A program made the translations under genes and the position numbers. The notes beneath the pieces were generated by a model. It saw nothing but the letters and a program-made list of their open reading frames with translations, ran no database searches and was not told the DNA's origin. A stretch of 64,000 bases of DNA from Blastobasis lacticolella (Eukaryota > Arthropoda > Insecta > Lepidoptera > Blastobasidae), in NCBI GenBank assembly GCA_905147135.1, contig LR990046.1, positions 17,948,501-18,012,500 of the forward strand, written 5' to 3'. Of this stretch, positions 24,250-36,361 are shown in pieces. The first letter of the stretch is position 1, and each line of letters begins with the position of its first letter.

Positions 24250-26530
24250 ACTCTGCTCAACCTTTGGCTCAAGGCGCAGATCGTGTAAACTCCGGCGGGA
24301 AGATGTCTCAGGTAAGGTTGCCTCAAATTAATATACCAACTTTTTCGGGAAAGTACTCTGAGTGGTGTACTATCAGGGATTTATTTAAATTTTTAGTCCA
24401 CACTAATGTGTCATTGGACAATGTTGAAAAGCTTCACTACTTGAAGGCGTACTTAGCGGGCGAGGCAGAGCAGTGCCTTAGACACATTCCAATTACAGAC
24501 AGTAATTATACCAAATGTTGGTTATTGCTGGAAGAGCGCTATAACAACAAAAAATATATGTCATCAAGTACTTAAGCGTTTATTAAGTCAAAAAAATATC
24601 ACAAATGAATCGGCTAGCGACTCAAAAGATTTGATAGACACTACAAACGATTGCTTGTCAGCATTGTCTAGCTTAGGAGTGGATATCAAAAGCTGGGATG
24701 TAATCGTTATACATATATTGACCCTGAAATTTAACCCAGAAACAAAAAGATAATGGGAATTTACAGTCACTAAAGATACTTCTACTACTACTAAAGATAG
24801 ATAGAGTTGCCAACCTACGAGCAATTTAGACACTTAATTACAAGCAGATATCGTGGATTGGAATTGTTGGATTCTAATAAGGTCAAATCGTTGCATGCAA
24901 GTCAACTGAAATGTACTTTTTGTTCAGAGGGACAAAAGCTAGGATATTGTAAAAAGTTTGCAAAGGAAACCGTAGATTCGCGGCGAGACAACGTAGCAAA
25001 AAACAATGATACAATTGTTTGGGAAGTAATCACTCTGTTAAGTTTTATCAGGTAAAGGTCGGTCGTCAGATAGGTAAAAGAAAACATCACTCTGTTTTGC
25101 ACCCCAAGGGTAATGTGGCTCCTGTAGTGTCAAAAATAGCGACGGGGTCACAGAGACTGTTACTTTAATGAGTGCAAATGCACATGATGAAGATAGCGAT
25201 TCTCAGGATAGCGACTGTCAGGAAGATACGATAGTGTCATGTTTTTCTTCAGGAAACAGTTATAGTCAGGTATTGACAAGACACAAGGACAAGGTTTGTG
25301 GATTCGGGCATTGCTGGACCAGGGGTCACAAGCTTCATTCGTAACTAAAGCGACTGTTCAGATGTTTGGTTTACAAAAATCTAAGACTAAAGGGCAAGTT
25401 TCAGGTTTGGGTGGTAACAAAAGTGTCATATGCAAGGCAAAGGTTAATATACAAATAAAGTCACGAGTTGATCCAAAATTTGTAACTGTTGTACAAGCTT
25501 ATGTTTTGCCTTCAATTACATCACTTTTACCTTCGTCAAAAATTGATACACTCAACTGGCCGGAACTTAAGTGTTTGGAACTGGCTGATTCGCAGTACCA
25601 TACAACAAATCGCATCGATTTGCTGCTGGGGGCAGAGGTATACGGCCAGATACTCAAAGACGGTTTGAAGAGAGGTCCACATGGTTCACCAGTGGCGAAG
25701 TCAACAAAACTAGGTTGGATTATTTCTGGCGCGATTAACAATAATACCAATACAACAACCAACATCAAAGTTATACACTGTTGTTCGGGGGACAATGACT
25801 CGCTAAAATGTTTCTGGGAACTCGAATCCGATATGGAGTTGTCCAAAACCGAAATGTTCAAGGATGATGAGAAACGCTGTGAGGAGATTTTCAAGAAAAC
25901 AACAACACGGGATCTGGAATAGATACATTGTTAGTCTTCCTTAAAACTTCCTTAAAACAGCAAACCCGGAAGTCGGCGACTCGATCTGGAAAAATATTGA
26001 AATCATTAGAATATAAATGAAACCAAAATAAAGATTTAAAAATAAGATATACTTGAGTCGAAGTAATAAACGAGTACTTGAGTCTGGGGCACATGGAGTT
26101 GGTACCTGTAAGAGAAATAAATTGTAAAAAAGCCCATATACTTACCCCACCACGCAGTCGTACGGAAGGCCAAGACCACGAAATTCAGAGTTGTTTACGA
26201 TGCCTCTATGAACTAATGGAAAGTCTTTGAAGGACAACTTGTTGTACTAGTTGGGCTAGTTGGGCTAACGTTACAGCTTGATCTGAGGCATATTATCGTT
26301 GGAGACTTCATCCAATATGCCTGACAGCAGACATCTGCTCTGGATGAAGGCGATGCATATCCTCATGCAGCTGGAAGAATCCATACAGACTTCTATATGG
26401 ATAATCTCTTATCAGATTGCCAGACTGTAGAAGAAGCAATTAATAAATGACCTATTACAGAAGGCAGGTTTCAAGCTGCAAAAATGGACAGGTAACAGCG
26501 TCAAAGTTCTAGAAGGAATGACGAACGATG
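24250..26530 (+). mobile_element. BEL/Pao retrotransposon remnant (gag, protease, RT pieces)
   Basis: 24264-24575 encodes the BEL/Pao gag core (L-P-Q-I-N-I-P-T-F-S-G-K-Y-S-E-W, A-E-Q-C-L-R-H-I-P-I-T). 24807-25055 holds the C-terminal gag region with the C-T-F-C-S-E-G-Q-K-L-G-Y-C zinc knuckle-like motif. 25296-25922 is the retropepsin (A-L-L-D-Q-G-S-Q-A-S-F) and its following segment. 26130-26530 keeps scraps of reverse transcriptase (L-P-H-H-A-V-V, R-V-V-Y-D-A-S, and a catalytic box changed to Y-M-D-N). Frameshifts and stops separate the parts and most of the RT, RNase H and integrase are absent. I found no LTR pair. Confidence 0.85.
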
Positions 26531-26589
26531 TGCCCAAAAAGAACTAGCTTAGAAACTAGATTGCGTTAGCATTTTAGTATATGGCCATC

Positions 26590-27515
26590 TTGGCGTAAAT
26601 GTCTCGAATGTACTGTCGCGCGTGTGGGCCAGCATGCTTGCCACGGTTGCTTTAGCACAAGTGGTCAACAGCATCAGGCGGCTTGGACTAGAAGTGGCCG
26701 TGAACAAGTCCCAGGCCATATGTTTCCATGGGCCCCGGAAAGCGCCGCCCCGAGGAGTGCATCACGGTGGGCGGAGTCGAGATCGCTGTTTCGCCGACGA
26801 TCCGGTACTTGGGCCTCATCCTGGATAGCCGCTGGATGTTTCGGGAGCATTTACTAGCAGCAACTAGTGAGGACCGCAGGTGCACCCAGCGGCCTGCTTC
26901 CGAATCTGGGTGGCCCAAGCACAGCATGCCGGCGGTTTTACACCGGGGTCATCCGGTCGATGGCCCTATACGGAGCGCCCGCTTGGGTAGATGCCTTATC
27001 CGCCTACAATAAAATGCATTTGCGGAGACCGCAACGCGTTATGGCGATCAGGGCTATCCGTGGGTACCGCACCATCTCCTTTAGGCAGCGTGCGCTTTAG
27101 CTGGCACGCCGCCTTGGGACCTGCATGCGCAGGTATTGGCAATGATATACCGGCGGACAACTTAGGCACGTCGCGAAGGAGCTGACCCTGCGCCTGAAGA
27201 ATCAAAGGAGTGGCGGCGAAGTGCCCGGGAGGGAATAATGATAGAATAGTGTCAGCGGCTCGAACAGCCGAGCGCAGGGGTTCGCACAATTGCGGCGATT
27301 CGCCCCGTACTGAAAGAGTGGACAGAGCGCAGAAGGGGTTTAATTACCTTCCGGCTTGTGCAGGTCCTCTCTGAGCATGGTTGCTTCGGGAGGTACCTGT
27401 GCAACACAGCTCGAAGGGAAGCGGCGACGGCCTGCCATGAGTGCGGATGCGTGGACGACACGGCGCAGCATACGCTGGAAGTATCCGGCATAGGCAGAGC
27501 CGCGTGAGGCACTGA
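26590..27515 (+). mobile_element. R1-like LINE, 3' part
   Basis: Fragments in several frames give the post-catalytic region of R1-clade reverse transcriptases: I-R-Y-L-G-L-I-L-D-S-R-W-M-F-R-E-H near 26800, Y-G-A-P-A-W-V-D-A-L-S near 26970, L-R-R-P-Q-R-V-M-A-I-R-A-I-R-G-Y near 27025. The C-terminal zinc motif C-H-E-C-G..D-D-T-A-Q-H-T-L-E is near 27430. Frameshifts abound. AATAAA follows near 27572. Compositionally GC-rich against its surroundings. Confidence 0.8.
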
Positions 27516-27599
27516 TTACATATTTTAAATTAAAAATAATCTGTAATACCTAAATGTATCTACACAGTTCAACAATAAAGTTATTCTATTCTATTACGG

Positions 27600-27944
27600 T
27601 TGTGGGGACAGACCTCTCGCTTCCGGCCGTAGTCTAATGTATGATCGAGAGTGAGAGGTCATGGAAGGCTATAACAACCTTCTGCGAGGTAGTAATCTCG
27701 CAGAAGGAGGCGGCGGAGCGGGCGAGAGAGGACGACGTCTTGTTACTTGCTATCCGCCGCCGGAGGGTAGGACGCAGGGGGCGCGAATATGCACGCCGCC
27801 TTCTTCACTAACAGGAGGTACCGTGGCTCCATCAACAAGCGGCGAGAAGGATGCCTTGCGGTTTTAGCGGGTAGTCTGGCCATTTTGGCCCAGAAGTAAA
27901 ATAAGAAGGTAAAAGCGTTTCCCTAATTAAAAAAAAAAAAAAAA
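27600..27944 (+). mobile_element. LINE 3' end with poly(A)
   Basis: GC-rich segment with a 68-codon Gly/Arg-rich frame, ending in a run of A at about 27929-27942. It looks like the 3' end of a non-LTR element, perhaps the tail of an R1-like copy. No conserved domain is visible. Confidence 0.5.
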
Positions 27945-29197
27945 GTGTCTGCCATGACCATGATCCAGGTTTTGGCAGATCAGATAATTACAGTGAAGCG
28001 ACTGTCATCTGGCTTTCGTGTCCCTTAGGAAATTGGCCTAAGGCGATCGGCACATTGGAAAAGAAGCACAGTACGGTTGTGCGTGACGTGTGTTTATTCG
28101 TGACATAAAGCTGTTTGAGCTGTCATTGGTTTGTATGTAAATCACGCACTAAAAACGCATCCACGCGCGTTCGTGCGAATTCGTTGTTTTTTTTTTCATT
28201 TTTTTTTTCTGTGACACATTTGACATGCGTGCTCTGTAGTCAGTATTGCCATGCAGGTCTACGTGTAATACGTACTGAATTTATTGCTGAATCCAAAGAG
28301 ATAGTATATATTGGCTGAATCCACGGGCTGTCCCTAATCAAATGTACAAAATATTTAATACTTTGTAGGAAAGTTTTCTGATTGTTTAAAGCAATATATA
28401 AAATCCAAAGCCAAGAGTTTCATGTTTCAAAGTTTTAGTATCTACAAACCGACAAGGATCAAGAATACATTATAAACGTAGCATAAAAAGGAACTAACAT
28501 TACGCCTATTTGAAAAATCCATAACGTTGTTGAATCGTTGAAAGTCGGTAAAAGCTCTGAAACTAATGGTCCTAGAACACTAGTCCCTAAAGAGAAATGA
28601 TAGTACTAGTCGAGATCTACATTTTGGGTGACAGCTGTCCAACTTAAAACTGTTATAAGTCGGGAACTATTAGTCCTAGTATATGAGTTTCTTAAGAGAA
28701 ATTATAGTACTCATCGAGACCTACATTTCAGATGACAGATGTCAAATTTGGGAAATGTAATCACTTGGAAAGTATATATCTTGGAACTCTTTGCCAGTAG
28801 TCCCACGACTACCAGTGATTTGTTTATCACGATATGTCATTCCTTGATAATACTTCGTATAGCCGCGTGTTTTTCGTTTCATTATCTCTATTTCACTGTT
28901 TCCTATGGAAGCCATTAATAATACCACGGACTAATTCATAATTCATAATGTCTTTATTTGTAAACACAGGTATATAACATTGTTGAAAATATGTTAATTT
29001 TGTATCACCATGTTTAGCCTTATTATAGGCATACAAATAATTAATTGGATTCTATAACATAATGTCAAAATAAGTATGATAATAATTATTAATAGCAATG
29101 TCAACGCAGATTTAATTACATAGTCAAGATATAAATGTCAAAATATTAATAATTAGATTAATCAATAGGTCAATTAATGAATTAATTCCAATTAAAT
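27945..29197. repeat. Intergenic with small repeats
   Basis: 27955-28020 (CCATGATCCAGG..) resembles the interior of the MITE at 16153-16567. 28552-28755 is two imperfect units of about 100 bp in tandem (GAGAAATGATAGTACTAGTCGAGATCTACATTT type). 28185-28210 is T-rich. No gene is supported. Confidence 0.5.
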
Positions 29198-29365
29198 AGT
29201 ACAATCTGATAGAAATTCATTTAAGGAATAATAACATTTATTTACAAGTAATTGTTTTAAATTGCATTTAAATTGATTCAGTGATTCACATTCTCTTATA
29301 TTCTTTGGAACTTTATTATATATATTCGGTGCCATAGTCACTAATTCGTCAAACTGACAAATAAA
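29198..29365 (-). mobile_element. LINE reverse transcriptase C-terminus, minus strand
   Basis: The minus strand reads P-N-I-Y-N-K-V-P-K-N-I-R followed by S-L-N-Q-F-K and Y-Y-S-L-N-E-F-L and a stop. This is the usual end of CR1/Jockey-like LINE proteins, where the C-terminal N-x-L-P-x-x-I-R segment occurs. The rest of the element is absent. Confidence 0.7.
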
Positions 29366-30330
29366 TAAATTATCTAAACTGATAATAATATTGTAAATAT
29401 ATCCTATTACTAGAAGCTAGATTTAATATGAATATTAGGTGGTCTGCCGCGGGTCAGATATATTTTTGGCGCTTTACTTTCTACATAAAAAGGCGTTAAA
29501 TAGGCCACTGCTATAAAGTGAGGTCTCCAGGATTATCAGATAGGTATTCCGTTACTCAGTTTTCGAATTATTTTTTGCCTAAATAATATAATATAATTAA
29601 AAGATAACCATTAGGACACCTTCTAAATATTTGATTGTATATAAAACAATATAAAAAATTACACATATTTCCAAATTTCGCCAAAATGACGAATAAAGCG
29701 CCCAATCTTGCCCAAAACACTGGAGTTATCTATGGAAACATATGGTCTATGGAAGCGGACGGTGATGCGGATCCGCAGCCAAGCGCATGGCTGCGTTTTC
29801 TACATCACCGTACGCTGCTGCGTTCCAATGTGAAGAGCGCCTCACCTGTATTTTTTTTGTAGTGCCACAAACTTAGTCGGACCCGTTGATAGCATCGCTG
29901 TTAATGGCATTGACATAATTCACAGAATTCAAAATGGCGACACTTGATTCCAGTTTTGGCCACCGGGTCAGATAAGTTTTGCATCCATACCTTTTTTCCG
30001 GGTGTATTCATAATTTCATACCAAATTAGTAATATTTTAAACATCAAAATATAAAAATTAGCTAGCTAAAGAATTTAAAGAATTACGCAAGATCATTACT
30101 TTTGATGAGCTTTATCCATTACAACTCTCATCATGCCGGCTGGTGGTCAGGAATATTTTATACTGTCTCCTTTTGTAGAGGTTGCAACACTGACACTTTA
30201 AGTTTGTCCCTATCGGCTATACGCGCTTGGCTTATCCATTTGATTCTTGATCCTATAAAAAAAAGCTTATAGCTTGAAGTCTAGGAAAGAACTAACAGTA
30301 CTTTTTTGGATGAAAAAAATTCTTACATTG
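29366..30330. other. Intergenic upstream of fucosyltransferase copy 3
   Basis: No supported frame. A small inverted repeat GCAGCCAAGCGCATGGCTGC lies near 29775. Homology with the other fucosyltransferase upstream regions begins only at about 30340. Confidence 0.5.
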
Positions 30331-30504
30331 TAAATTTTTTCTCTGTGGTGGTAACCAAGCTAACAAATGCCAACAAATAAACGGCGTGCAATGGGCGCTC
30401 TGTTTACATTTTACATAATTTATTATAGATACCCATCGGTACTTAACAGACCTTTGGCATACGAAACCCATACAGACGAGTTGTTGTAGCGTTGATGGGC
30501 GACA

Positions 30505-32982
30505 ATGAGGTACACGCGATTATTGTTACATACGTTAAATTATGTTCTACGGCAAAGGCATTGCTGTCAGATCATGGTCTTACTTAGCTGCCTCACCGTA
30601 ATCTGCTATTTCTGCCTCATGAACAAGTCAGATGAGACTATGTACAATGAGTCAACAAGACTGGAGTATATGAACAATGTCACCGAAGATTATCGATATG
30701 CATCCTTCTACTGGAAACCAGATAAACTCCCCGAAAACCTTAAGTTCATCCTAGCATGGGATCCTTTGAGACCACATGAAGTCGACGAAACATATCTTGA
30801 AGAAGGGCAGAAGAGTTTCATCACGTTAAATTGTTCGGTGATAGATTGTTACGTCACCAGCGATAGACACTTTTTCGGCGGTGACCTCTCCAGGTTCGAT
30901 TCCATACTGTTCTACAGCCAAAACTTAAATGCATCCGATTTGCCTGCTACGAGATACTACCATCAAAAATACATATTTTGCAGCATGGAGTCCTCGGCAC
31001 ATTATCCGGTTTGCGAAAAAGAGTTCGATGAATTCTTTAATTGGACCTTGACCTACAAACTTATGTCCGATTTTCCATTAACATATTTCTTAATAAGCAA
31101 CGCTAAGGGGGAAGTCATTGGCCCCAAAGTCAATATGTACTGGGACGAAGTGGGGTCCAGTAGAGTTACAGAAGAGGAATACATGTACAATTTGTGGAAG
31201 AGAAAAAGCAAAGCGGCTGCATGGTTTGTATCGCATTGCCATACCCGTGGCGGCCGGGAGGATTTTGTGAAGCAACTCCAAGAAGCCCTCAAAAAATACG
31301 GATGGACGATAGATATTTTTTCGGAAGATAATTGTGGAACCTTACAATGCCCTTTAGCTCTCCAGGACGAATGCGCTTTGTTATTGAAAGATAATTATTT
31401 TTTCTATATGTCGCTAGAGAATTCCTTTGCTGAGGATTATGTGACTGAAAAATTGCTTACAGCTTTATGGTATTATGTCATCCCCATTGTTTATGGAGGC
31501 GCTAATTATTCAAGGTTATTATTCTATAATTTAAATACTTTCCCTTCTAGGTAGGCATTTGACCGCAATCTCATCTGATGGGAAGCAACGATGCGGCCGA
31601 AGGTGAAGCATGCCTGTTCAGAAACAGCTATTCACACTGGCCTTGAAGGAGTTCAGTTTATATTGTTCGGGGAACGCACTAGCATGCAAAGCATTCCGTT
31701 TAGAAAGATCTTTAGAATGATCAAGCCAAAGTGGTTCGTCCGGATAGCTAGCATAATATTCCTACTAGATAAGGATGGAAAGGCTCTCTTGTGCCCGATG
31801 GCGAAATGCGGCCGTTGGGATACGATTGAGCAATGAGCATTTTTCCAATAGGTATCTAAAGCATTCCAAACCCCTCGCTAGATGGCGCCCCGACAATTTT
31901 GGTGATTGAAGATCGCTTTAAATAGGTACTTAACAAAGAGGATATAAGTACTGGGTACGTTGTACTGAATAGTATTGTATTTATCAATAGCTTTCAACAA
32001 TTTTAGAGGCTTTAATAAAGTATTGCAAACAAAACAAACATTAATTTGATAGCGTCAGTTCGTTTTATGGACGCCAGAATCAAGAATGGACGTTATTTCA
32101 ATATGAAAGGTTTGTTATAAAATGGAACATAGTGCCTACTTAATTAATATTTCGTATTACATTTCTTTCAACCTTTTAACGTTATGTTTATATTAATAAC
32201 GTTTAATTTTTAAGTTTAGTATTAGTTGATATGATTGTGGCAGTAATGTAATGCAGCCACATTACTGCCACAATCATACAGATCTTAAAAAAATGTACCG
32301 AAATTGTGGGAGCGCCATCTATTAATGGTTTTTGAAATCAAATGACAATACCTACTGAGAATCTAGTCATTCTTTCTGCATATTCTCCGAAATGCAGTCG
32401 CCCGCGAATGCGTCGGTGGACTAGGGTTAAGGATCCTTGACTCCTAGATACTAGCATTGTGACTGGAGAGATAATTAAACAATTTTTAACCCTAACAGTT
32501 TAATCAAGATGGTCATTAAAATCGGTTCAGTGTTTTGAAAATATTTGACTACAAATATATTAACTTAGTTAGGGAATATCCGACTCTTTCTGTCGGTTAG
32601 GTAATTCATTTAGCTTTTGTCTAATAAAAGATGGTGCTATAGCTCTGTGCTCTATTGATTTTACAGATTTCTTCCGCCATCTTCGTACCTGAATGGAGTC
32701 GACTACACACCGGAGGAGTTGGCGCTGACCATGGACCACTACATAAAGTCTGGGCGGGAATACGTCCAGTTCTTCAAGTGGCGGTCGCGTTACCAGTACT
32801 ACAACTCTCTACAGTCCGTAGCAGAAAATATGTGTGCTGTGTGTGCGGCGCTCCATGACAGGACTAAGGTCGAAACAGTGACAATGTATAATAATTTCAG
32901 GACGTGGTGGCGTCCGACTTACGAAACAGATTGCGTCATACATAAGAAGTACAAAGCAAAGCTTGCAGCGGATGGTTATTAA
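30505..32982 (+). CDS. Alpha-1,3-fucosyltransferase (GT10), copy 3
   Basis: Exons 30505-31514 and 32667-32982 with lengths identical to copies 1 and 2, giving 441 residues. It is more diverged from them than they are from each other (for example H-E-V-D-E-T-Y and A-L-W-Y-Y-V), so it predates the tandem duplication. The membrane span, S-H-C-H-T-R-G-G-R, S-L-E-N-S-F-A-E-D-Y-V-T-E-K-L, P-I-V-Y-G-G-A-N-Y and C-A-V-C are intact. The splice donor is AAG|GTTATT rather than AAG|GTAATG, a weaker match. If not spliced, the frame ends 13 residues later at 31554, losing the C-terminal quarter. The 1,152 bp intron contains a MITE (31832-32371). Likely functional, with some doubt about splicing. Confidence 0.85.
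31832..32371 (+). mobile_element. MITE family M, copy 2, in the intron of fucosyltransferase copy 3
   Basis: Same family as 22402-22816 and 47834-48251. It splits an intron sequence that is continuous in copies 1 and 2 (GAGCAATTCGTTCGCATATTCC, near 9785 and 15385), so those are empty sites. It is longer than its relatives through extra internal sequence and a local inverted duplication at 32230-32278. Confidence 0.88.
32230..32278. repeat. Perfect 20 bp stem hairpin inside the MITE
   Basis: 32230-32249 pairs with 32259-32278 without mismatch around the loop AATGCAGCC. The other two MITE copies have only one arm (CACTGCCACCATCATACAG type), so the other arm arose here by a local inverted copy. 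Confidence 0.85.
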
Positions 32983-33074
32983 GTCCTCGGTCTTCCAGAG
33001 TCCCTATAGTTCCAGAGTCCTTATAATAAGGTTCAGCAAAACTGTTTTCAATAATGATGTTCTAGAAAACATGA

Positions 33075-34030
33075 TAGCGATTGTATAGTTTTCGTGTAAA
33101 ATAAAAAAATATACAGAGCGAGAAAAGATAACTTATAACAATATTTATGTTATAGGGTCACGGGTTCCAGTGGGTCAGTAATCTCATCATCATCATCTTT
33201 AGGCAGGTAGGCAGGTCCGGGTCCACTGCTAAGTACAGGCCTCCCACGGCTTACACTCCGGTCGACTCTGTCATCTTGTATCCATCGGCTCCCTAGTACT
33301 TTAAGGAGGTCGTCCGTCCATCTCTTGGGAGGCCATCTAGTTCGCCACTCAACAACATCCGCCCAATCCCATTAGTTAAATCCTGGTTCGTGTCCTGGAC
33401 ACGAACCGGTTCGTGATTCAGGTCCAGGTCCTGGCCCTGGACCAGGTCCTGGGTCAAGATTAGATCCCGGCCCCGGACCAGGTACTGGTTCAGGTCCAGG
33501 TCCTGGACCCGGACCAGTTCGTGGTCCAGGTCCAGGTCCTAGCTTCGCACCAGGTCCTGATTCAGGTCCAGGTTCTGGCCCCGTACCAGGTCCTGGTCCA
33601 GCTAATATTTATGGTGTATGTGCTGGCACTGGTCTAGGTCCTGGTTCTGGTTCAAGCTCAAATTGTGATCAAGGTTTCAGTTTTTGTCATGGTCCTGGAT
33701 CAGAACCTGGACCACAGACCTGAACTTTGTCTTGAAAAAAAAACTAGGTCCTGGACCAAGGCCAAGACCAAGACCTAGACCAAGAAAATCGGATGTAATT
33801 TCTTTTGACAATCGGTTAATTGATCGATTTTCACTAATTAAAATAACAAGACGATAACACAGTTAACATGAGAAAAAGCTTTCCGGAAACCCAAAATTAC
33901 ATTAATCAGCCGTTAATTGGAGATTTGACAATCCGTTGACAAGCTGTTAACAAACTGTCAATTGTCCCTTTCAGAAACCCAAATTGAATTTAATCAGAGA
34001 TTGTTAATAAGAGTTGTAATCACCTATATA
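33075..34030 (-). mobile_element. Truncated copy of the 1.3 kb TIR element, with minisatellite
   Basis: Reverse-complement relative of 43366-44700. The ends nearest both TIRs are missing. It interrupts the 3' flank of fucosyltransferase copy 3, which resumes at about 34105. The 33410-33730 core is a GGTCCAGGTCCTGG-type minisatellite. Subterminal blocks CCCTTTCAGAAACCC and GCTTTCCGGAAACCC are recognisable near 33963 and 33877. 33200-33370 looks like a separate fragment of an RTE-type LINE 3' end. Confidence 0.8.
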
Positions 34031-34494
34031 AAACGTTACGTCCTCACGTACCTAATTATTGAATTACTAAAGCTTGACAATTTATTTTTTATATTAAAAA
34101 AATATTACTAATTCCGCTATGAAAAGAACGTATTCTTGGCATGAAACCCAGAATTAAACTCTACGCAAAGCCGGCATGAAAACCTCCTTCTTTGATTAAT
34201 TTAAACTGCATATTTCTTGCGGTTTTATGTTTATTGTTTGTTATATTATATTTTTAATTAGTCTATATTATTAGTTTTGATAAGTATATTGTTTTTACTA
34301 TTTATTATAACGTTATATTTGTAGTTTTATTGTTCAAATAATCATTTAAATAGATTTTACTGTGTTCAACATTTTTTTATTAATTTGGACGAATTCTCTT
34401 TATGCTGTAGTAGCAATTTTTTTCTCTGTGCCGGGGTGTTTCGATTCAATAAGCGTTAGCAGACATCATATTTTCGTGAAAAAAACAGAAATAG
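34031..34494. repeat. Resumed 3' flank of the fucosyltransferase unit
   Basis: 34105-34350 matches 10964-11235 (TTACTAATTCCGCTATGAAA, GAACGTATTCTTGGCATG). No gene. Confidence 0.7.
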
Positions 34495-34860
34495 CTATAA
34501 TTCGACACTACTTTGGTCGCAGTACCTATCCGATGACGTATTCTCGGGTAGCCGGGTGGTCACCAGAGCGTGTGCCAAAAGTAATTCGGGCCAACTAGGA
34601 ACTGACAAGATCCCTGCTAATAAAAGGTTAACACGTTAACTTCGTGAAAAGATAGTGACTTTCATCAGCGGTCCTATTTTTGAACCGCTCGCCTCGATTC
34701 GAATGGTTATCAATTTTGACTTTTGGCATGAAAAATTCAATTGCGATGCATGATCCTTATTTTCCCAATTTTTAAATCCTACACTTTCGGTGTTGCCAAT
34801 GTTATTAAAAAAATGAATTTTTCATGCCGAAAATCATAATTGAAAACCGTTCGAATCAAT
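34495..34860. repeat. Repeat S, copy 2, with fold-back end
   Basis: 34495-34830 matches 20915-21240 in the same orientation. Its last part forms an inverted repeat: about 34693-34738 (TTCGAATGG..GGCATGAAAAATTC) pairs with about 34814-34860. The other copy lacks the second arm. Confidence 0.7.
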
Positions 34861-34869
34861 CATACACAT

Positions 34870-35430
34870 AATAAAAAGGTCTAGGGAATCAAACCCACGC
34901 CCTGATACCTACCACCGTCATTTTGATCTCTCGATCCTACATACCGTGCGGCAGTGCCTGCTTTTGCAAAAAAGGGGTTGTGATTTTGACCGGTATGAAT
35001 GTTCATTTGTTGCCTCATAACTTCTTAACTAAGTAGATACCCACTTACTTATCGTTAGAGGCGTCTTCATTGTCCACAAGTTGGCCTATGTGACTTCACA
35101 ATAAATTGAATATGATACTCTCTAGAGGACATAGTCATGAATAAAAAAAATTAATGAAAAGGATAGGCACATAAATATATCAAACAGGCAGCATAATCTT
35201 TATTTTTAGTAAAAAATCATATAATGATTGTAGGTACTGCACCAGGACAAAAGGAACTTGCATCGACTTATTATCTTGTTCTTCAAAATGTTTACAACTC
35301 AGCACTCCTAATTTGCAACACAGACATCACCATGTCTGGTCTTTAGGAAACCTAGAAAAATAAATCAATGAAAATAAACGTAAATACGCGATCTATCCGT
35401 TGTTTTTTAAAATGTCTAAAAATTTAAATT
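34870..35430 (-). repeat. Repeat family R, inverted copy
   Basis: Reverse complement of the sequence upstream of fucosyltransferase copies 1 and 2 (GATCTCTCGATCCTAC, CTCTAGAGGACAT, GTCTGGTCTTTAGGAAACC). Confidence 0.78.
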
Positions 35431-35460
35431 ACTGCTGTAGGACAGTAGGACTTTCGTATT

Positions 35461-36135
35461 GTGCGTAGCAAACATCGTACTGTGTTGTGCTGTGTGGCTT
35501 CGAAGAAGCTTGGAGTGCTTAACCGGTCCAAGCGATACTTCACCCCAGGGCAGCGCCTGCTGCTGTACAAGTCACTAGTGCGGCCACATATGGAGTATTG
35601 TTCCCATCTTTGGGCCGGCGAAACTGCTGACCTGCTAAATCTGGACTCCGTACAGAGACGCGCCGTACGAATTGTCGATTATCCCATACAAACACGCAAG
35701 TTGGAACCACTGGCAAACCGAAGGGACTTTGGCTCCCTGTGTGTGTTCTATCGGCTGTACAATGGGGAGTGTTCCGAGGAACTTTTCGATCTGGTGCCCA
35801 CAGCACAATTCCGCCATCGCACCACCCGCCGTGGGCTGGGTACTCATCCTCACTACGTAGACCCTCTGTTGGTCACGACGCGAAGGTTCGAAAGAACGTT
35901 TCTCGCTCGTACGATTCGGATGTGGAATGAGCTCCCAGCCACAGTGTTTCCTTTGGACTATGACATGGGATCGTTCAAGAGGTATATTAGAGGTCTCTTC
36001 AGAGGCGGGCAACGCATTAGTGGCTCCCCTGGTGTTGCTGATGTCCATAGGCGGCGGAGACCACTTTCCATCAGGTGGCCCACTTGCCTGTTTGTCTGCC
36101 GTACCTATAACATTAAAAAAAAATGAAAATTCCAT
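35461..36135 (+). mobile_element. LINE reverse transcriptase C-terminal part
   Basis: An open frame of 221 codons ending at 36126 encodes the post-catalytic region and tail of a CR1/Jockey-like LINE: Y-K-S-L-V-R-P-H-M-E-Y-C-S-H-L-W, S-V-Q-R-R-A-V-R-I-V, V-F-Y-R-L-Y-N-G, A-R-T-I-R-M-W-N-E-L-P, then an A-rich end at 36114-36121. It is related to the 4.1-6.9 kb element (shared V-F-Y-R-L-Y-N-G..S-E-E-L-F-D) but intact over this length. 5'-truncated, as is usual for LINEs. Confidence 0.85.
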
Positions 36136-36361
36136 GCGATGGAGGTTAATTAAGACCCGACACGATCTAGTTTTTTATTCGATTGAACTTATTGTCACAA
36201 ATCGAAATCTAATATCTCTTTAAAACTCGTAAAAATGGCAAAGACTCGACACGTATCCCAAGAGCGACAAAGACATGGTTTTTACTTTATGCACTTAGTT
36301 TAAGCACCGCAGTGGACTCATACTGGTTGATATGCAGTAAACTTTTTTTATCTATCTAGTT

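Noticed and set aside
33410..33730. CRISPR-like array
   Set aside because: Repeats are contiguous and variable without unique spacers; it is a minisatellite in a eukaryotic transposon.
35635..36135. 166-codon minus-strand frame
   Set aside because: Antisense shadow of the LINE reverse transcriptase end on the plus strand.
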